Origin: Heliopora coerulea
Taxonomy: Eukaryota > Cnidaria > Anthozoa > Scleralcyonacea > Helioporidae
Length of the DNA: 64,000 bases
NCBI GenBank assembly: GCA_030142905.1
Contig: JASJOG010000072.1
Span: 124,001 to 188,000 of the forward strand
Reading direction: 5' to 3'
The translations under genes and the position numbers were made by a program. Below are positions 12,001-20,798 of this stretch, piece after piece. The notes beneath the pieces are model-generated. The model was not told the origin of the DNA. It did no database searches and saw only the letters and a list, made by a program, of their open reading frames with translations. Within the stretch, counting starts at the first letter, position 1. Each line of letters starts with the position of its first letter.

Positions 12001-13182
12001 TTCAATTTATGGCTGTTATACGCATTTTCTGCTGGGCCTTGATCTTTATTATTAAGCTACATGTGAACATTGTTCTTCAAAAGTGGTGAAGATTCCAACA
12101 ACTTTAGCTGAAAAAATAGCACTATGACTTTATATAAGTCAGGAGTTGTCTCACATTTAGAACAACTCATGAAATTTTCAATTCTTTTGTTTTTTTCTTG
12201 AATTTTAAATGAGCAATTAAAATTACATTAACACTCGTGCTTTTTCAGAGGCGTGGCGACCCCACCTTTGACTAGGGGGTGTCTGTGAAAATTGCCTGAA
12301 TTTCACCTTTTCAAATTTCAAACGTTTCCCCCAATTTCGTGCCCGTATGGTCAGTTTTTGGCCGCATTTTACGGGTTTTGACGATTTCGGTCGCATTTCC
12401 CCGTCTTTTTCGAAATTTTGGCGAGTATCACGCCTCTGTGTACCCTCATTAGCGGGCTCCCTGCATCTAATCTCTTTGATACGAGTAAACAGTTCAGCGT
12501 GCGTCATTATTCATGACACGGAATAATTCGTCGTAACGGTTCTAAGGATAAGTTAGGTGGATCTCGTTTGCATGCGTAAATTATTTAGAGGATGACGTCA
12601 TGGCAGCCATGTTGGAAAAACTTTAACAAAAGAATCTCTTCAGGTGTTATTCAACAGTGTGCCCCCCCCCCCAGAAAGGCCACCCTAATCATTCAGAAAC
12701 CACAACAGGTGGTTTCTAAAGAATAATCATTAGAATTTTTAATAGGCTAACTATTAGAATTTTAAATAGGGTAACCAGCCATCAAACATTGAGTTGGTAA
12801 ACTGATAATATAGAGTGAAAAAGGAATGGATCCGGAAGTCCACCACTAATTTTCACTCGTCATCTGTTACCGTCAAAATTTTTAGAATCTTTAAACGTGC
12901 TGTTACTCGCTCGATTTTTATGCTTCGCGGAGAGTCATCTTGATAAATGTACTAGACTCACAAGTCTTGAGAACGAACTGGAGCGAATCATGCAGAAATC
13001 TTGCTACGTTGACAGTTGTGGGTTTTTTGGATACACTAGGATGACAAACAGTGCCTAAAGTTTGAGTACAGATTCAATTAGATTTTCCTTCTTTATTTTC
13101 AGGTGGAGGCTTTTCCGGTGGAGGATACAGAGGGGGTCCTAGAGGTGGTTTTAGGGGTAATTTTGGTCGCGGGAACTTCTGA
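28..13182 (+). CDS. DHX9: RNA helicase A (DHX9) homologue, C-terminal 12 exons (5' end outside window)
   Basis: DEAH-box ATP-dependent RNA/DNA helicase that unwinds dsRNA, R-loops and other nucleic-acid structures in the nucleus. Exons: 28-180, 1202-1362, 1797-1908, 2475-2642, 3176-3260, 3681-3723, 3801-3856, 4585-4752, 7412-7527, 9083-9301, 9780-9880, 13103-13182. Every junction has GT-AG borders and a continuous reading phase, giving 486 residues to the TGA at 13180. The first exon carries helicase motif VI ([12 protein letters not shown]). The next exons give the winged-helix/HA2 region ([61 protein letters not shown]). Then comes the OB-fold region ([32 protein letters not shown]) and a Gly/Arg-rich tail. 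All of this aligns in order with vertebrate DHX9. No canonical AATAAA was seen just after the stop. Introns carry several transposons. Identity is secure; the 5' half lies upstream. Confidence 0.93.
648..1022. mobile_element. MITE, about 375 bp, in DHX9 intron (copy 1)
   Basis: The segment begins GGGGACCTT and ends with the inverse motif. Degenerate inverted ends of roughly 40 bp share the core ACGTCAACTTCAACGACG. A second copy of the same length and order lies at 29350-29719 in a roquin intron. The interior is non-coding in both, so this is a non-autonomous DNA transposon-like element. No clear target-site duplication could be picked out by eye; a TA or TTAA preference was considered but is not shown by both copies. 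Superfamily unknown. Confidence 0.65.
1548..1735. repeat. (CTTC)n polypyrimidine microsatellite
   Basis: An almost pure pyrimidine run built on CTTC/CCTT units lies in the DHX9 intron just upstream of the exon at 1797. The complementary strand is purine-only (GGAA units). Long open frames on both strands here are an effect of low complexity and are not genes. Confidence 0.9.
3380..3560. repeat. T/G-rich low-complexity tract
   Basis: Irregular TTTG/TTGT units end in a (GTT)n run near 3545. It lies in the DHX9 intron between the exons at 3176-3260 and 3681-3723. No coding or RNA signal was seen. Confidence 0.75.
3857..4584 (+). other. DHX9 intron, purine-rich imperfect G/A-T tract
   Basis: From about 3950 to 4450 the plus strand is a diffuse GGTGA/GATGG-rich sequence with no fixed period. 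No coding exon or structured element was recognised before the acceptor at 4583-4584. Confidence 0.5.
4986..6548 (+). CDS. Penelope-like element protein: reverse transcriptase plus GIY-YIG endonuclease
   Basis: A 520-residue ORF. RT motifs in order: GLPKTHK and FRPIVDTTN near residues 14-38; [12 protein letters not shown] near 90; [15 protein letters not shown] near 150; the catalytic [10 protein letters not shown] with YVDD at residues 187-190; and VHFLDIKI near 230. The C terminus (about 395-510) has the PLE pattern [19 protein letters not shown], then RLHEH, and a late [13 protein letters not shown] that supplies the expected catalytic Glu and terminal Asn of GIY-YIG nucleases. Canonical PLE proteins are longer at the N terminus, so the first ATG here probably marks a 5'-truncated copy and not the native start. 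The reading frame is unbroken. The RT is used for target-primed reverse transcription and the nuclease for target cleavage. Confidence 0.92.
   Translation: MRPTAAHFGRAHGLPKTHKNYSNLPTFRPIVDTTNTPHYNVGKFLASLLHPLTLNEFILTDSFDAVNCIRNIPNYLFQEGYRFVSFDIESLFTNVPLTRTINIILKRIYESKLIDTTLKKHTLKKLIKDCCSKTPFSFDNEIYKQIDGVSMGSSLAPVLANIILTEFEETVISNLINSGTIKFYKRYVDDTLLLIKPSDIPALLKTFNNFDKNLNFTADTFSDDIVHFLDIKISVDGTDIYRKATHTGQYTHFTSFEPFQRKTAWIRSLLDRAHKICSTKNLFDSQVKNIKSFMSWNGYCNSLKHFLINKFKRKVNTSAKTCSSSQSQTNDDNLPKIWICLPYLGTQGENIVKSCLKKLHRCFIRPVKFVVIYDTKKIAFFTSNKDKIPPLVRSNAIYQITCPGCGYSYIGKTERCLKTRLHEHATKHDTSAVGQHFLEYKNAQDTVTLNITDLTDKTLPQIRVSKLSNLIVNNYKILYANNSLNKNRLLLMEALFIKSLKPELNVGLKASKELSLFDLT
6537..6664 (+). repeat. 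64-bp tandem duplication across the PLE stop codon
   Basis: Two copies begin GACCTGACATAACAC at 6537 and 6601. The first overlaps the last codons and the TAA stop of the PLE protein; the second is in the 3' UTR. They differ at several positions, so the duplication is older than the insertion or part of the family consensus. Confidence 0.7.
6720..6748 (+). other. hammerhead-ribozyme-like core near the PLE 3' end
   Basis: The string CTGATGA (6720-6726) is followed by a possible stem II, GAATTT/AAATTC with loop GTAAT (6728-6744), and then GAAA (6745-6748). CUGAUGA and GAAA are the invariant core of hammerhead ribozymes, and PLE terminal regions are known to carry minimal hammerheads. Here one extra T (6727) bulges before stem II, and I could not assign convincing stems I and III by eye. 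Treat it as a candidate that may be degenerate. Confidence 0.35.
7412..7527 (+). CDS. DHX9: DHX9 OB-fold exon lying between the PLE and a partial duplication of itself
   Basis: This 116-bp exon is easy to miss because it contains no long open frame of its own. It follows a ttgcag acceptor and reads [20 protein letters not shown] and then [19 protein letters not shown]. That matches the DHX9 stretch IRTRAIS...QLLLF...VLVDDW in the same place. It ends in the split Trp codon (TG|G) that is completed by the first base of the next exon at 9083. Phase is 0 on entry and 2 on exit, so it fits both neighbours. A 1.9-kb retroelement sits in the intron just upstream. Its last 24 bases and the start of its following intron are duplicated about 360 bp downstream (see 7862-7962). 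Confidence 0.9.
7862..7962 (+). repeat. partial duplication of the DHX9 exon 7412-7527 end and following intron
   Basis: The segment 7504-7612 (end of the exon plus intron start) is repeated about 360 bp downstream, with shared anchors ATCAAGATTGATGAC, AACTAAAGCTTTCAAA and AAAACTCCTCATAA. In the copy the splice donor GT has become GC (gaccgGCaac), and the rest of the exon is missing. The copy is therefore very unlikely to be spliced in. Substitutions across the alignment suggest an old tandem or nested duplication. Confidence 0.75.
7963..9082 (+). other. DHX9 intron remainder, no gene seen
   Basis: No exon, SINE or hairpin was recognised. It includes a short C/A-rich stretch with CCTAACC-like words near 8250-8300 and an A-rich run near 8443. 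It ends in a T-rich polypyrimidine tract and AG acceptor at 9082. Confidence 0.5.
9370..9660. repeat. (TTCG)n/(TTTG)n microsatellite
   Basis: GTTCGTTCGTTTG-type units lie in the DHX9 intron between exons 9083-9301 and 9780-9880. They are open in several frames on both strands purely because of the 4-bp period. No gene. Confidence 0.85.
9780..13182 (+). CDS. DHX9: DHX9 Gly/Arg-rich (RGG) tail, last two exons
   Basis: Exons 9780-9880 and 13103-13182 encode the low-complexity C terminus. The first reads [19 protein letters not shown] and on to HFRAPRG; the second reads [16 protein letters not shown] and ends RGNFGRGNF before the stop. RGG-type tails bind RNA and single-stranded DNA in DHX9 family members. 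This one is short compared with the vertebrate Gly-rich tail, although a further small exon inside the 3.2-kb intron cannot be excluded. The intron 9881-13102 holds one SINE (11326-11600), one foldback (11880-12064), a poly-C run near 12661 and otherwise nothing recognised. Confidence 0.85.
11326..11600 (+). mobile_element. tRNA-derived SINE, copy 2 (most complete)
   Basis: It starts GCTGGTGGCACGGTGGTAGT (an A-box-like region), has GGTTCGATTCCGG as a B box, then a non-tRNA body and the tail CCAGTATAAATAAAGGTAC followed by TTTAC. The same order is found at 4902-7105 (split) and 30873-31104 (internally deleted). It lies in the large DHX9 intron, sense strand. Confidence 0.8.
11880..12064. mobile_element. 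foldback element (short inverted-repeat transposon)
   Basis: The left arm from 11880 (including TTAATAATAAA and GCGTATAACAGCCATAAAT) is matched by its reverse complement in the right arm ending near 12064, with a short central spacer. Arms of about 60-70 bp and absence of coding sequence fit a MITE or foldback element. Confidence 0.7.
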
Positions 13183-14032
13183 GCATCGTTCTGCAAAATG
13201 ACAAGTAATCAAATATTGCATCTTAAGATGTTTTATGTACTCCAAATTTTATGTAAAGCACAGCTTTACTGATCAATTAATAACAAAAAGAACAATTGTA
13301 AGTAGGTGGACTACGTGTCGGCCCAGAGCCGGGAAGTGTTGTCAAAGACAAACGGATGTGAAGTAGTAGTAACGTTTTCACCGATTGCTTTGCTTTACCA
13401 GATAGATAGACTTCGCCATCATTTACGTTAGCTTTATGGATTTTAAACCAGACGTCTGTCGTTTGTTAGTTTCTTTTCTTGGAAATTCCTTACATTTGCG
13501 GTGAAAGCTGTTAGCTATCATTTCGAGGGTGGAAATTGACCTTACCCAAGAAGTGACGTTAATCCTTTTCCGGTAGGATGTCTCCCTTGACAGGTAAAAA
13601 TCTGACATTAACCAGAGAAAAATTTACAGCAGACTTATCCTGCCGGGAAAGACCAACAGGATATCTCCCCTTGACAAGTAAAGCCTTTTGGCGTTAAGAG
13701 TAAAATCGCGGAAGACTGATCCTTAAGGGAAGGAGTTGCATTTGTTAGCCGTGGAATCGAAATGTTTGAAGTCAGATGAAGCCGGCATCGTGGGATTTGA
13801 AAACTGACCCAGAAAGAGGAGGTCGTAGGCACATTTTACCGCCTGAATTTCATTCAAAGATGTAGATTTTATCGATTTGCTAAAACCAAAAAGAATTTCC
13901 GCATTGAGTGCTGTCAGACCTAATTCTTTTTGCACTAACTCCTCATTTGGAAATCTTCCTCGCGCCTGTTTCAATAAGCCTTTTGGAATCAAAACAGATC
14001 CTGAAGTCTCAGCAACTTTTTTTTCCAAACAG
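13183..14032. other. post-DHX9 spacer with dispersed-repeat fragments
   Basis: It contains two copies of a short dispersed phrase, CCCTTGACA(A/G)GTAAA (near 13565 and 13665), also found near 45017 and in a variant form near 19078. An antisense frame at 13723-14028 looks protein-like (GFSKSIKSTSLNEIQAVKCA) but overlaps this repeat. I read it as transposon-derived or chance and not as a gene. No polyadenylation signal for DHX9 was recognised. Confidence 0.4.
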
Positions 14033-14459
14033 AAACCGAATTCCTGCTGAAGCAGTTTCCCAAATTAGCATCACAAAAGGAGCTATTCAGAATCTCGCTC
14101 AGCTTATTCAGACATTGCAAAAGGGAACAGAGTATGTGGCGTTCGAAGTTGAGGGATGCAGGCTTCTTATGTTGTTGAATAGCAGTACTGCAGGTTTATT
14201 GCCTATAATATTCACGCAGAATTTTAAACTCAAGGATCGCACGATTATCGAGACAATAAAAATTGAGGTCAGTAAATCCTACACACTTTCAAACACTTTT
14301 GAATTCTTCAAATATTACGCGAAAGAACTGAAGATTTTAAAATGCCAGCTGTTAGCGACTTCTGAGCAAACTGCTTTAAGTCGAGCGTGGCAACGTTACA
14401 ATCAAATGAAAAGTGTAGAAGTACAAGAGAGGATGGCAAGACCAGATTCTCAGGAATGA
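14033..14459 (+). CDS. orphan exon-like ORF, function unknown
   Basis: A strong polypyrimidine tract and CAG acceptor (ending 14032) precede an open frame of 142 codons ending in TGA at 14459. It reads NRIPAEAVSQISITKGAIQN and later TIKIEVSKSYTLSNTFEFF, with a charged end PDSQE. The composition looks like real protein: a mixed alpha/beta fold with no low complexity. I do not recognise the family. DHX9 ends 850 bp upstream and no partner exons were found in between, so this may be the last exon of an unseen small gene or a stranded duplicated exon (pseudogene). Roughly even odds between the two. Confidence 0.4.
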
Positions 14460-17400
14460 CTGTAGTGAAGTTGATAAGAACATAATGAAAGAGATAGGGC
14501 CGTCTTCGACAGAATTGCATTTTAACAGTGGGGCATTGGTGTTTGTTGATTTTATCTCTGGAAACCCGAGGTGTAATTCTTCGGGGGCCCGCGGAGTTTA
14601 CTGCTGGTTGTTTACCGCATTCTTTGTTTTTAAGTTCAAAGTGTATTTTCAATTTTACTTGTCTGGATCTTGATATGTCTATATATGCAGGGGTGTAATT
14701 CCAACTTAAGTTCGTAGTTTCGAGTTGTTTATAAAAAAGCGCCTTCCCCCTGTGGCCATGTAATTGTGTCTCGACACACTGATGAATCATGTTTTGGCGC
14801 AATGGGTATACGTCCGGGCATGTCACGTAAACAAAGAAAAATTTAGCTTGACACCAACTAAACGGCTTTACCCGGGGACTTTCACTACTGTTTGTCAGTT
14901 AAACACTCGAACACATGTCTTGGGACTCGATTTTCAATGAAAACTCTTCAACAAATGTAATTTAACATGGGTGGATCCAGAATTTTGAGAACGGGGAGTG
15001 TGAAGACGAGTGCCGAAGGCACGAAGAATTTCAAGGGGGGTCGGGGTAAGTTCCCCGGGAAATTTTGAATTCCTAGGTATCTGAAACGCTATTTCAAGCA
15101 TTCTGGGGGTAGTTTTAAGCAAGATTTTAAGAAAATTTCCTAGTCATAAACAATTGTTTTCGAAAAATGAAGAACAAGCCAGTATCGTTATAGTATATCT
15201 CTGAGCAGAATGTTATTTTGGCCACAGACAATGATCATCGATGCATCACGACGATCACCTTTATATTTTTCGCAATTTTCGTTGGTCTGCCTTTACCTGC
15301 CGGAGAGCATTCCCAGTTGCGATTGCAAAAAACGTGTTTTAGTAACTGAGGTTAGGTAACCATTTCCATTATCACTACAAAAATCCGTCTGCGTCTGGAA
15401 TATCTAAACTGGTACGTATTCGCAAAACGAGGTTGTCGCCCCATACGCCCTCCCCTCTAGATCAGCGCTTGTTTAATTGATGTTTATTTTGTCAAAACAC
15501 GCCTCGACATGTTAGTGAAGTTTCGCAGGAAGAGCGTCGGACACAGAGTTCATACAAGGATCACATGCAACGTTTTGTCCAATAGGAGACGAGAAAGAGG
15601 TTTATTGCGTAAAATGCGCATGCGTAATCTCTAATTAAATGCAAGGCCGAATACCATCATTTCTTTTTCCGGCCATGGCGTGATAGAATTTGATGCTTAG
15701 AAGAGCAGTATTTGGTGAATTCAGCGCAAGTCAGTGGTTGTATTTAGAGCCCAGCTGCTCTAGATGTGTATGACCTGATCGCTACCCCTTTATTTACTTC
15801 CAGTGGAAGTGTTTACGCCTATCCTTAGGAAACGTTTGGCCAGTCAAACATCACAGCGTTCCAGTTAAAGGAAATTGTATTTTTCTCGCATTTGCCTTCG
15901 TTGCAAGGAGTATATCGAAGGAAATCTAAGTCGGAAAGCACTGGAGATTTTGTCGAAGCCTTGTGAGAGCTCATAACAGGCAAGTTAATAATATTAGCTG
16001 TTGTTTCAAAAGTATTGCGAGAAGTGCGTTGGCCTTTGAGCATAAGATATCTCGCGACACAGGAATATGTGATTCTTACATGCGAATTGAATGCCATCTT
16101 GCACGAAGGTACTCTCATTCTGGGGAAGAGGATGTCTACCGATGTGTATAAAAGCACACGTTATGGCTTCTTGTTTCGTAGGAGTTAACCAGATGTTTAT
16201 TCAAGCCACGGCTGTTAGCAGGAATTTTGGGTTTTTTCAGTCTCTGGGGAGAAATTTTCTCCTAAATACCAAAACAAACGTGGAACATGAATGAACACGT
16301 TTGTGGACGACTTCGTTTCCCCTAGTTTGACTGTCGTTCATAAATACCTATTTCTAATTCGAGTGAGGGCGAGCAATACTGTGCTAGGTCACGACTATTC
16401 TTAATCTTGCTATATTGGCAGCAGTTTAGAGACATCTCCGAAATGAGCTATCACCTCTATTTTTGGGCTTTTATTATATTGTATCTCAGATTTAGAGGTA
16501 AAACTGTGCATCATATAGAATGTTAGGATTTTAGCTTATCACGAAGGTGTGGAGGTGGTACTTTTTTCGATTATGCGAAGTATGTGTTCGTGCATTCTCT
16601 GTTTATAAACGAAGTGGGACGATGGAGATTCCCTTTATGTTCTGTCGCTTCCCGTAGACGTTTGGCTCGGTTGCCCAGTTCCAAATTTATCATTTTGGAA
16701 TTGTGTAAGACTGTTTTAGTTGCGGAATTAAATTGTGTTTAATTAGCGCTGGTCGCCAAGCATGAGATGAACCCGAAGTTCAGAGTGCAGAACCAGCTAT
16801 TCGATGGGCTGTTTCGTTTACCATTTGAGTGGGAGGTATTACGACATAAAAGATCTTTCAACTTTTTAAGCCCTAAATGTTAATTTGTCGAACGGGTTTG
16901 TTTCTTTCGTGGACGCCGTTTAAGTTGAAGTGACTGCTAGTTTATTATTTTTCTTTGCGGTGCAGTTTGCATTGTTTAATAAATTGGTCGAGACCATTAC
17001 GTTGCGGTGGTTTTCAAACATTCGACTTATACAGTACCAAGATTTGAGTTTTCACAGATTGTATACCTAGTCTACTGTTCTGTCTACCAATTTGTTCTTT
17101 CTTCCGTTTTTTTTGTTATTAACACAAGGCATTTACCAGTTATTTTGCTGTTTTTCAGATCTCTATTACACGAACTGTTGAATAACCTTTCACTCATGTT
17201 AAACTAAGGCTATTTAGTTAGTTGTTCGGGTTAAGTTACTTGTATCATTAACAGTATGGCGTTTATTCCAGGATCCATTTTTAACTATATTCCAGGGATT
17301 TTGTTGACATGGTTATGGGATTTTGCCAACATAGTTACTCCTTCCTACTTGCCATTTCCATGAAGAGGGATGAATGATAAAAGTCACCATTTTTCAATTA

Positions 17401-19956
17401 CTAATTCCCCAAATCTTGTATGGTCTTCCTTCCTGTTAGTGCAAAGATACTAGGTGTTGGCTGTGTTGTGGAAACTAAGTGAAAGTCAAAACATTGATTT
17501 GAAAAGCTCACTGCAAAGTTTAGTGGTATAAACAGCTTAAGAATGTGTTTGAATACAAAGTTCGCCATCAAAAAGGCTGAAGCTGTGATCATTGTCATTC
17601 TTTGGATTTATTTTGTACTGCATGCAAGTCTTCTTGTGTAATTGCAAGGTTCACTTATACAAAGGCCAGGCTTGCCTTTTAATGCTCTAGTGATGAAAAG
17701 GAATCTAATTACCGGTTACAGGAAAATGCTTAGAGTTCTTTTTTCACAAACACTTGCCAATATCCTGTGTATTTTCATATAACTTCATTTATAATACTCT
17801 TCAATTTGAGTGATTTGAATTGCATGGCATTCTTGTTATTCTCTGCCAGCTATATCAGCACCTTAATTCAGCTTAAAGCAGCCAATATTCTTAATTGCTA
17901 CATTTGCTGGTGGATATAACTCAAAAGCAATGCTCAAACAAGGATATCTTTTGTGTAATATCAAAACCTATATTACTAAGGGCTTTACCATAATTTATTG
18001 ATAATATTGGTCCATTGTTTTTTGTGGACATTGTTTAGGCCAGTCTCGTATTCAAACAAAAGTTAATTTGCCATATTTCAGTTTCCTTTTTTTTTTTAAT
18101 ATCAAAAGTGAAACTTTTTTTCAAAATAGACCATGAAAGTGTTGTCTGAAATATAGTGAACTTTGAGATTTTGTACTTACGTTTAACATTAAGACAAGGG
18201 GTAAAAGGAATTTGTTTGACTGAAGTTCCAGACTGCAGGCATTCATAAGCAGTTTCTATTCATTATGAGTAGGTCAGTAGTTTCCAGATTCAATCATTTG
18301 ATGTTGTAACAAAAAAGCTGAGGAACTTTCTGTGGAAAACAAGATATTTTAAATATTGTGTGATTGAATCAGACTAAAAGCTATTAATTGATAAAATATG
18401 ATTTATATTTTAATGTAAATTCTAACTATAAGTGAAAGCAAGTAAATCATACATAACACTGCAGCCAAAATGTATTTATAGCCCATAATTGAACCATTTA
18501 ATATTATCCAGTCTAGCAATTATGTTCAATATACACTCTGTATGATCGGTTTTTTATAGTCTATTCATCAAGTTATAACAGCAAGTAACTGTTCATTAAA
18601 TTAGGAGAAGGTTAGTTGATGTTTGCAGACTTTTTTCAACCAAACAAGAGATGTCAATTGGTGTTTTATGTAATAACTTTCTAGAAATTTAATTGCAAAC
18701 TGCATAATTGTAAACTGAAAACTGCTGAAATTTTTACTAACATGTTTTATTTATATTCAGAGCAATTGAGAAAAGCAAGTAACTAGAAAAATTTTCTTCT
18801 TGTGGTTGCTCATCATGCATTTCTACAATTTTTGCATTTTGGTGGAAGACTTTACTTTTCACCCAAAATAAATAAGACTTTTAAAGTTTTCATTTTAGCA
18901 GGCAAATTTGGATAAATATCTAACTGCTTATGAATCAATTGAATTGCAGGAATTCCATATTCAGACCTGTGATTGCAACAGCCAAATAATAGTTTTGAAA
19001 TATGGAGCCACTATTTTAGATTTTTTGTGCATTTTTGTACTGTCCCACAGGTCCTCCCAATGTCAGGGATGTCTTGCCTTGACAATTAAAATCATTTGGT
19101 GTTAGTTACAGGAAGCACTAGGTCTGGGACTGTATTTCAAATGAGCATTCCCTTCTATCTTTTAATATCTCAAAGGGTTCAACTTAATTTTTGAAAAACA
19201 GTTTGTGATTCTTCCAGAATTTAAGCTCTATTATAAAGATTGTACCACTTGTATCACTTGAAATATTACAATCAAATTCAAATCATTTTGCCAATTTGTT
19301 ACAGTATTTATACTTGCTTCCTGCAGCATGTTTATGGGCCCAAATAATTTAATGAAAAAAGTTTGTACACCAGACAAATTTGACAGTGTCAACATAAATT
19401 CAGTAAAGAAATATGGCAAATTCCCACTATGCACAATTCCCATTATACACAAGTTCAGTAAACAATCACATCTTGCTCACAGCATATATTAACACCCACA
19501 AACTATACCAAAGAATCATGACTGCTGCAGTTTGCTAGCCACATCAGAAAATTATGATTCATGATTTTACTCAAATTTTTAAAACTTCCAATTGTGAAAG
19601 TTGTAATTTGATTCATGAATTACGAATCACGAATCATTATTAATATTTCAAACCCTGTCTTAAACAAAAAATTCATTGGTTAGTAAAACTAGTTTATGGG
19701 CTAAGTGAGTAATTATGACATTCAGATATTTTAATGGTTTTTTTACAATCTCAAAGTAGTTAGTCAAAATAGCACAATAGATACATGTAACTAACTTAGG
19801 ACCAATAGTTTGTTCATAGAGAAAGACACGTAATTATTACCTATATATATATATTTTTTTTTTTTTCTTGTATTTTCCTTGAATTGTTTATCTTGCAGGT
19901 TCATCTCAGATACAATTTTAGTTTGGGTTTCACTTTTGGTTTTGTTTTTATTTTAG
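14460..19956. other. long intergenic/5' flanking region before roquin, no gene seen
   Basis: About 5.5 kb without a supported coding exon. The left part (to about 17 kb) has ordinary CpG frequency. The right part (about 17.2-19.95 kb) is AT-rich and strikingly poor in CpG. A fragment of the dispersed CTTGACAATTAAAATC phrase lies near 19078. The roquin promoter and any non-coding first exon probably lie here but cannot be placed by eye. An acceptor-like TTTTAG at 19951-19956 precedes the 5' UTR. Confidence 0.5.
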
Positions 19957-20021
19957 GTGTTTTGCTCTGAAGGAGCTTTCCAAAGGAATAGAAAAAGTGA
20001 ATTCACAGTGAACGGATAAAA
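19957..20021 (+). other. RC3H1: roquin 5' UTR segment of the first coding exon
   Basis: A T-rich tract and AG at 19955-19956 suggest the coding ATG lies in an exon that starts at 19957, after a spliced non-coding leader. The upstream leader exon was not identified. Confidence 0.5.
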
Positions 20022-20798
20022 ATGCCCATTTCTGCTCCCCAGTGGACAGAGTTTCTCACTTGCCCAATATGTTCCCGTAAGTTCAACGAAAATCCTCGTC
20101 AGCCAATCAGCCTTGGATGTGGCCATACCATTTGCAAGTCTTGTCTTTCAAGCCTACATCGGACCGTGTGTCCATTTGATCAGTCTGCTATCAATCTGGA
20201 AGTTGAGCTACTGCCAGTAAACTATGCATTGCTTCAACTGGTGGGTTATGTAATCCCTCCATCAACCTGTCCAGATGTTCCTAGGATAAAAGAACATGAA
20301 AGTCATTACCTGGAAGCCAAAAAGTGCATCGAAGAACTTGCCTTATTTTTGAGGCCACTAGTACCACGTAGTGGTTCATCTGATCCTGGAAGTGACAGTC
20401 TTACAAATGGCCCATTGTCTCGACCAATGCATAGAAAGCTTGTCACATTAGTGAACTGTCAGTTAGCAGAAGAAGAAGGTTGTGCTCGAGTCATGAGGGC
20501 AGTTCGAAGTTTGGGTGAGAGGACAGTTTTGGAGTTCATTCTCCTCCATCAAAATCCCTCTCAGCTTTCACAGCATCTGTGGATAGCTGTTAGAAGCCGT
20601 GGTTGCCAGTTTCTTGGGCCAGCAATGCAGGAAGATGCTTTGAAATATATTTTGCTGGCTTTAGAAGGAGGTGAAGCTCTTTCAAGAAAAGTTCTTGTTC
20701 TGTTTGTGGTTCAGAGATTGGAACAGATGTTTCCTCATGCTTCCAAAACAAGTATTGGACATGTTGTTCAGTTGCTCTACAGGGCATCATGTTTTAAG
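20022..20798 (+). CDS. RC3H1: roquin exon 1: RING finger and N-terminal ROQ region
   Basis: It begins [11 protein letters not shown]; the vertebrate protein begins MPVQAPQWTDF. RING ligands visible are C14, C17, C33, H35, C38, C41, C50 and D53 (CPIC, GCGH, CKSC, CPFD). The Asp in the last position is the known roquin variant of the RING. Downstream, [41 protein letters not shown] and [19 protein letters not shown] match the HEPN/ROQ domain that contacts constitutive decay element hairpins. The exon ends AAG before gtaagg. Confidence 0.95.

Noticed and set aside
13723..14028. Antisense protein-like frame of 101 codons
   Set aside because: No splice or start context, overlaps a dispersed repeat and abuts the plus-strand exon; kept only as a note within the spacer entry.
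15825..16294. Overlapping frames on both strands near 16 kb as a gene upstream of roquin
   Set aside because: Composition is random-like, with no recognised motif and no compatible splice partners.
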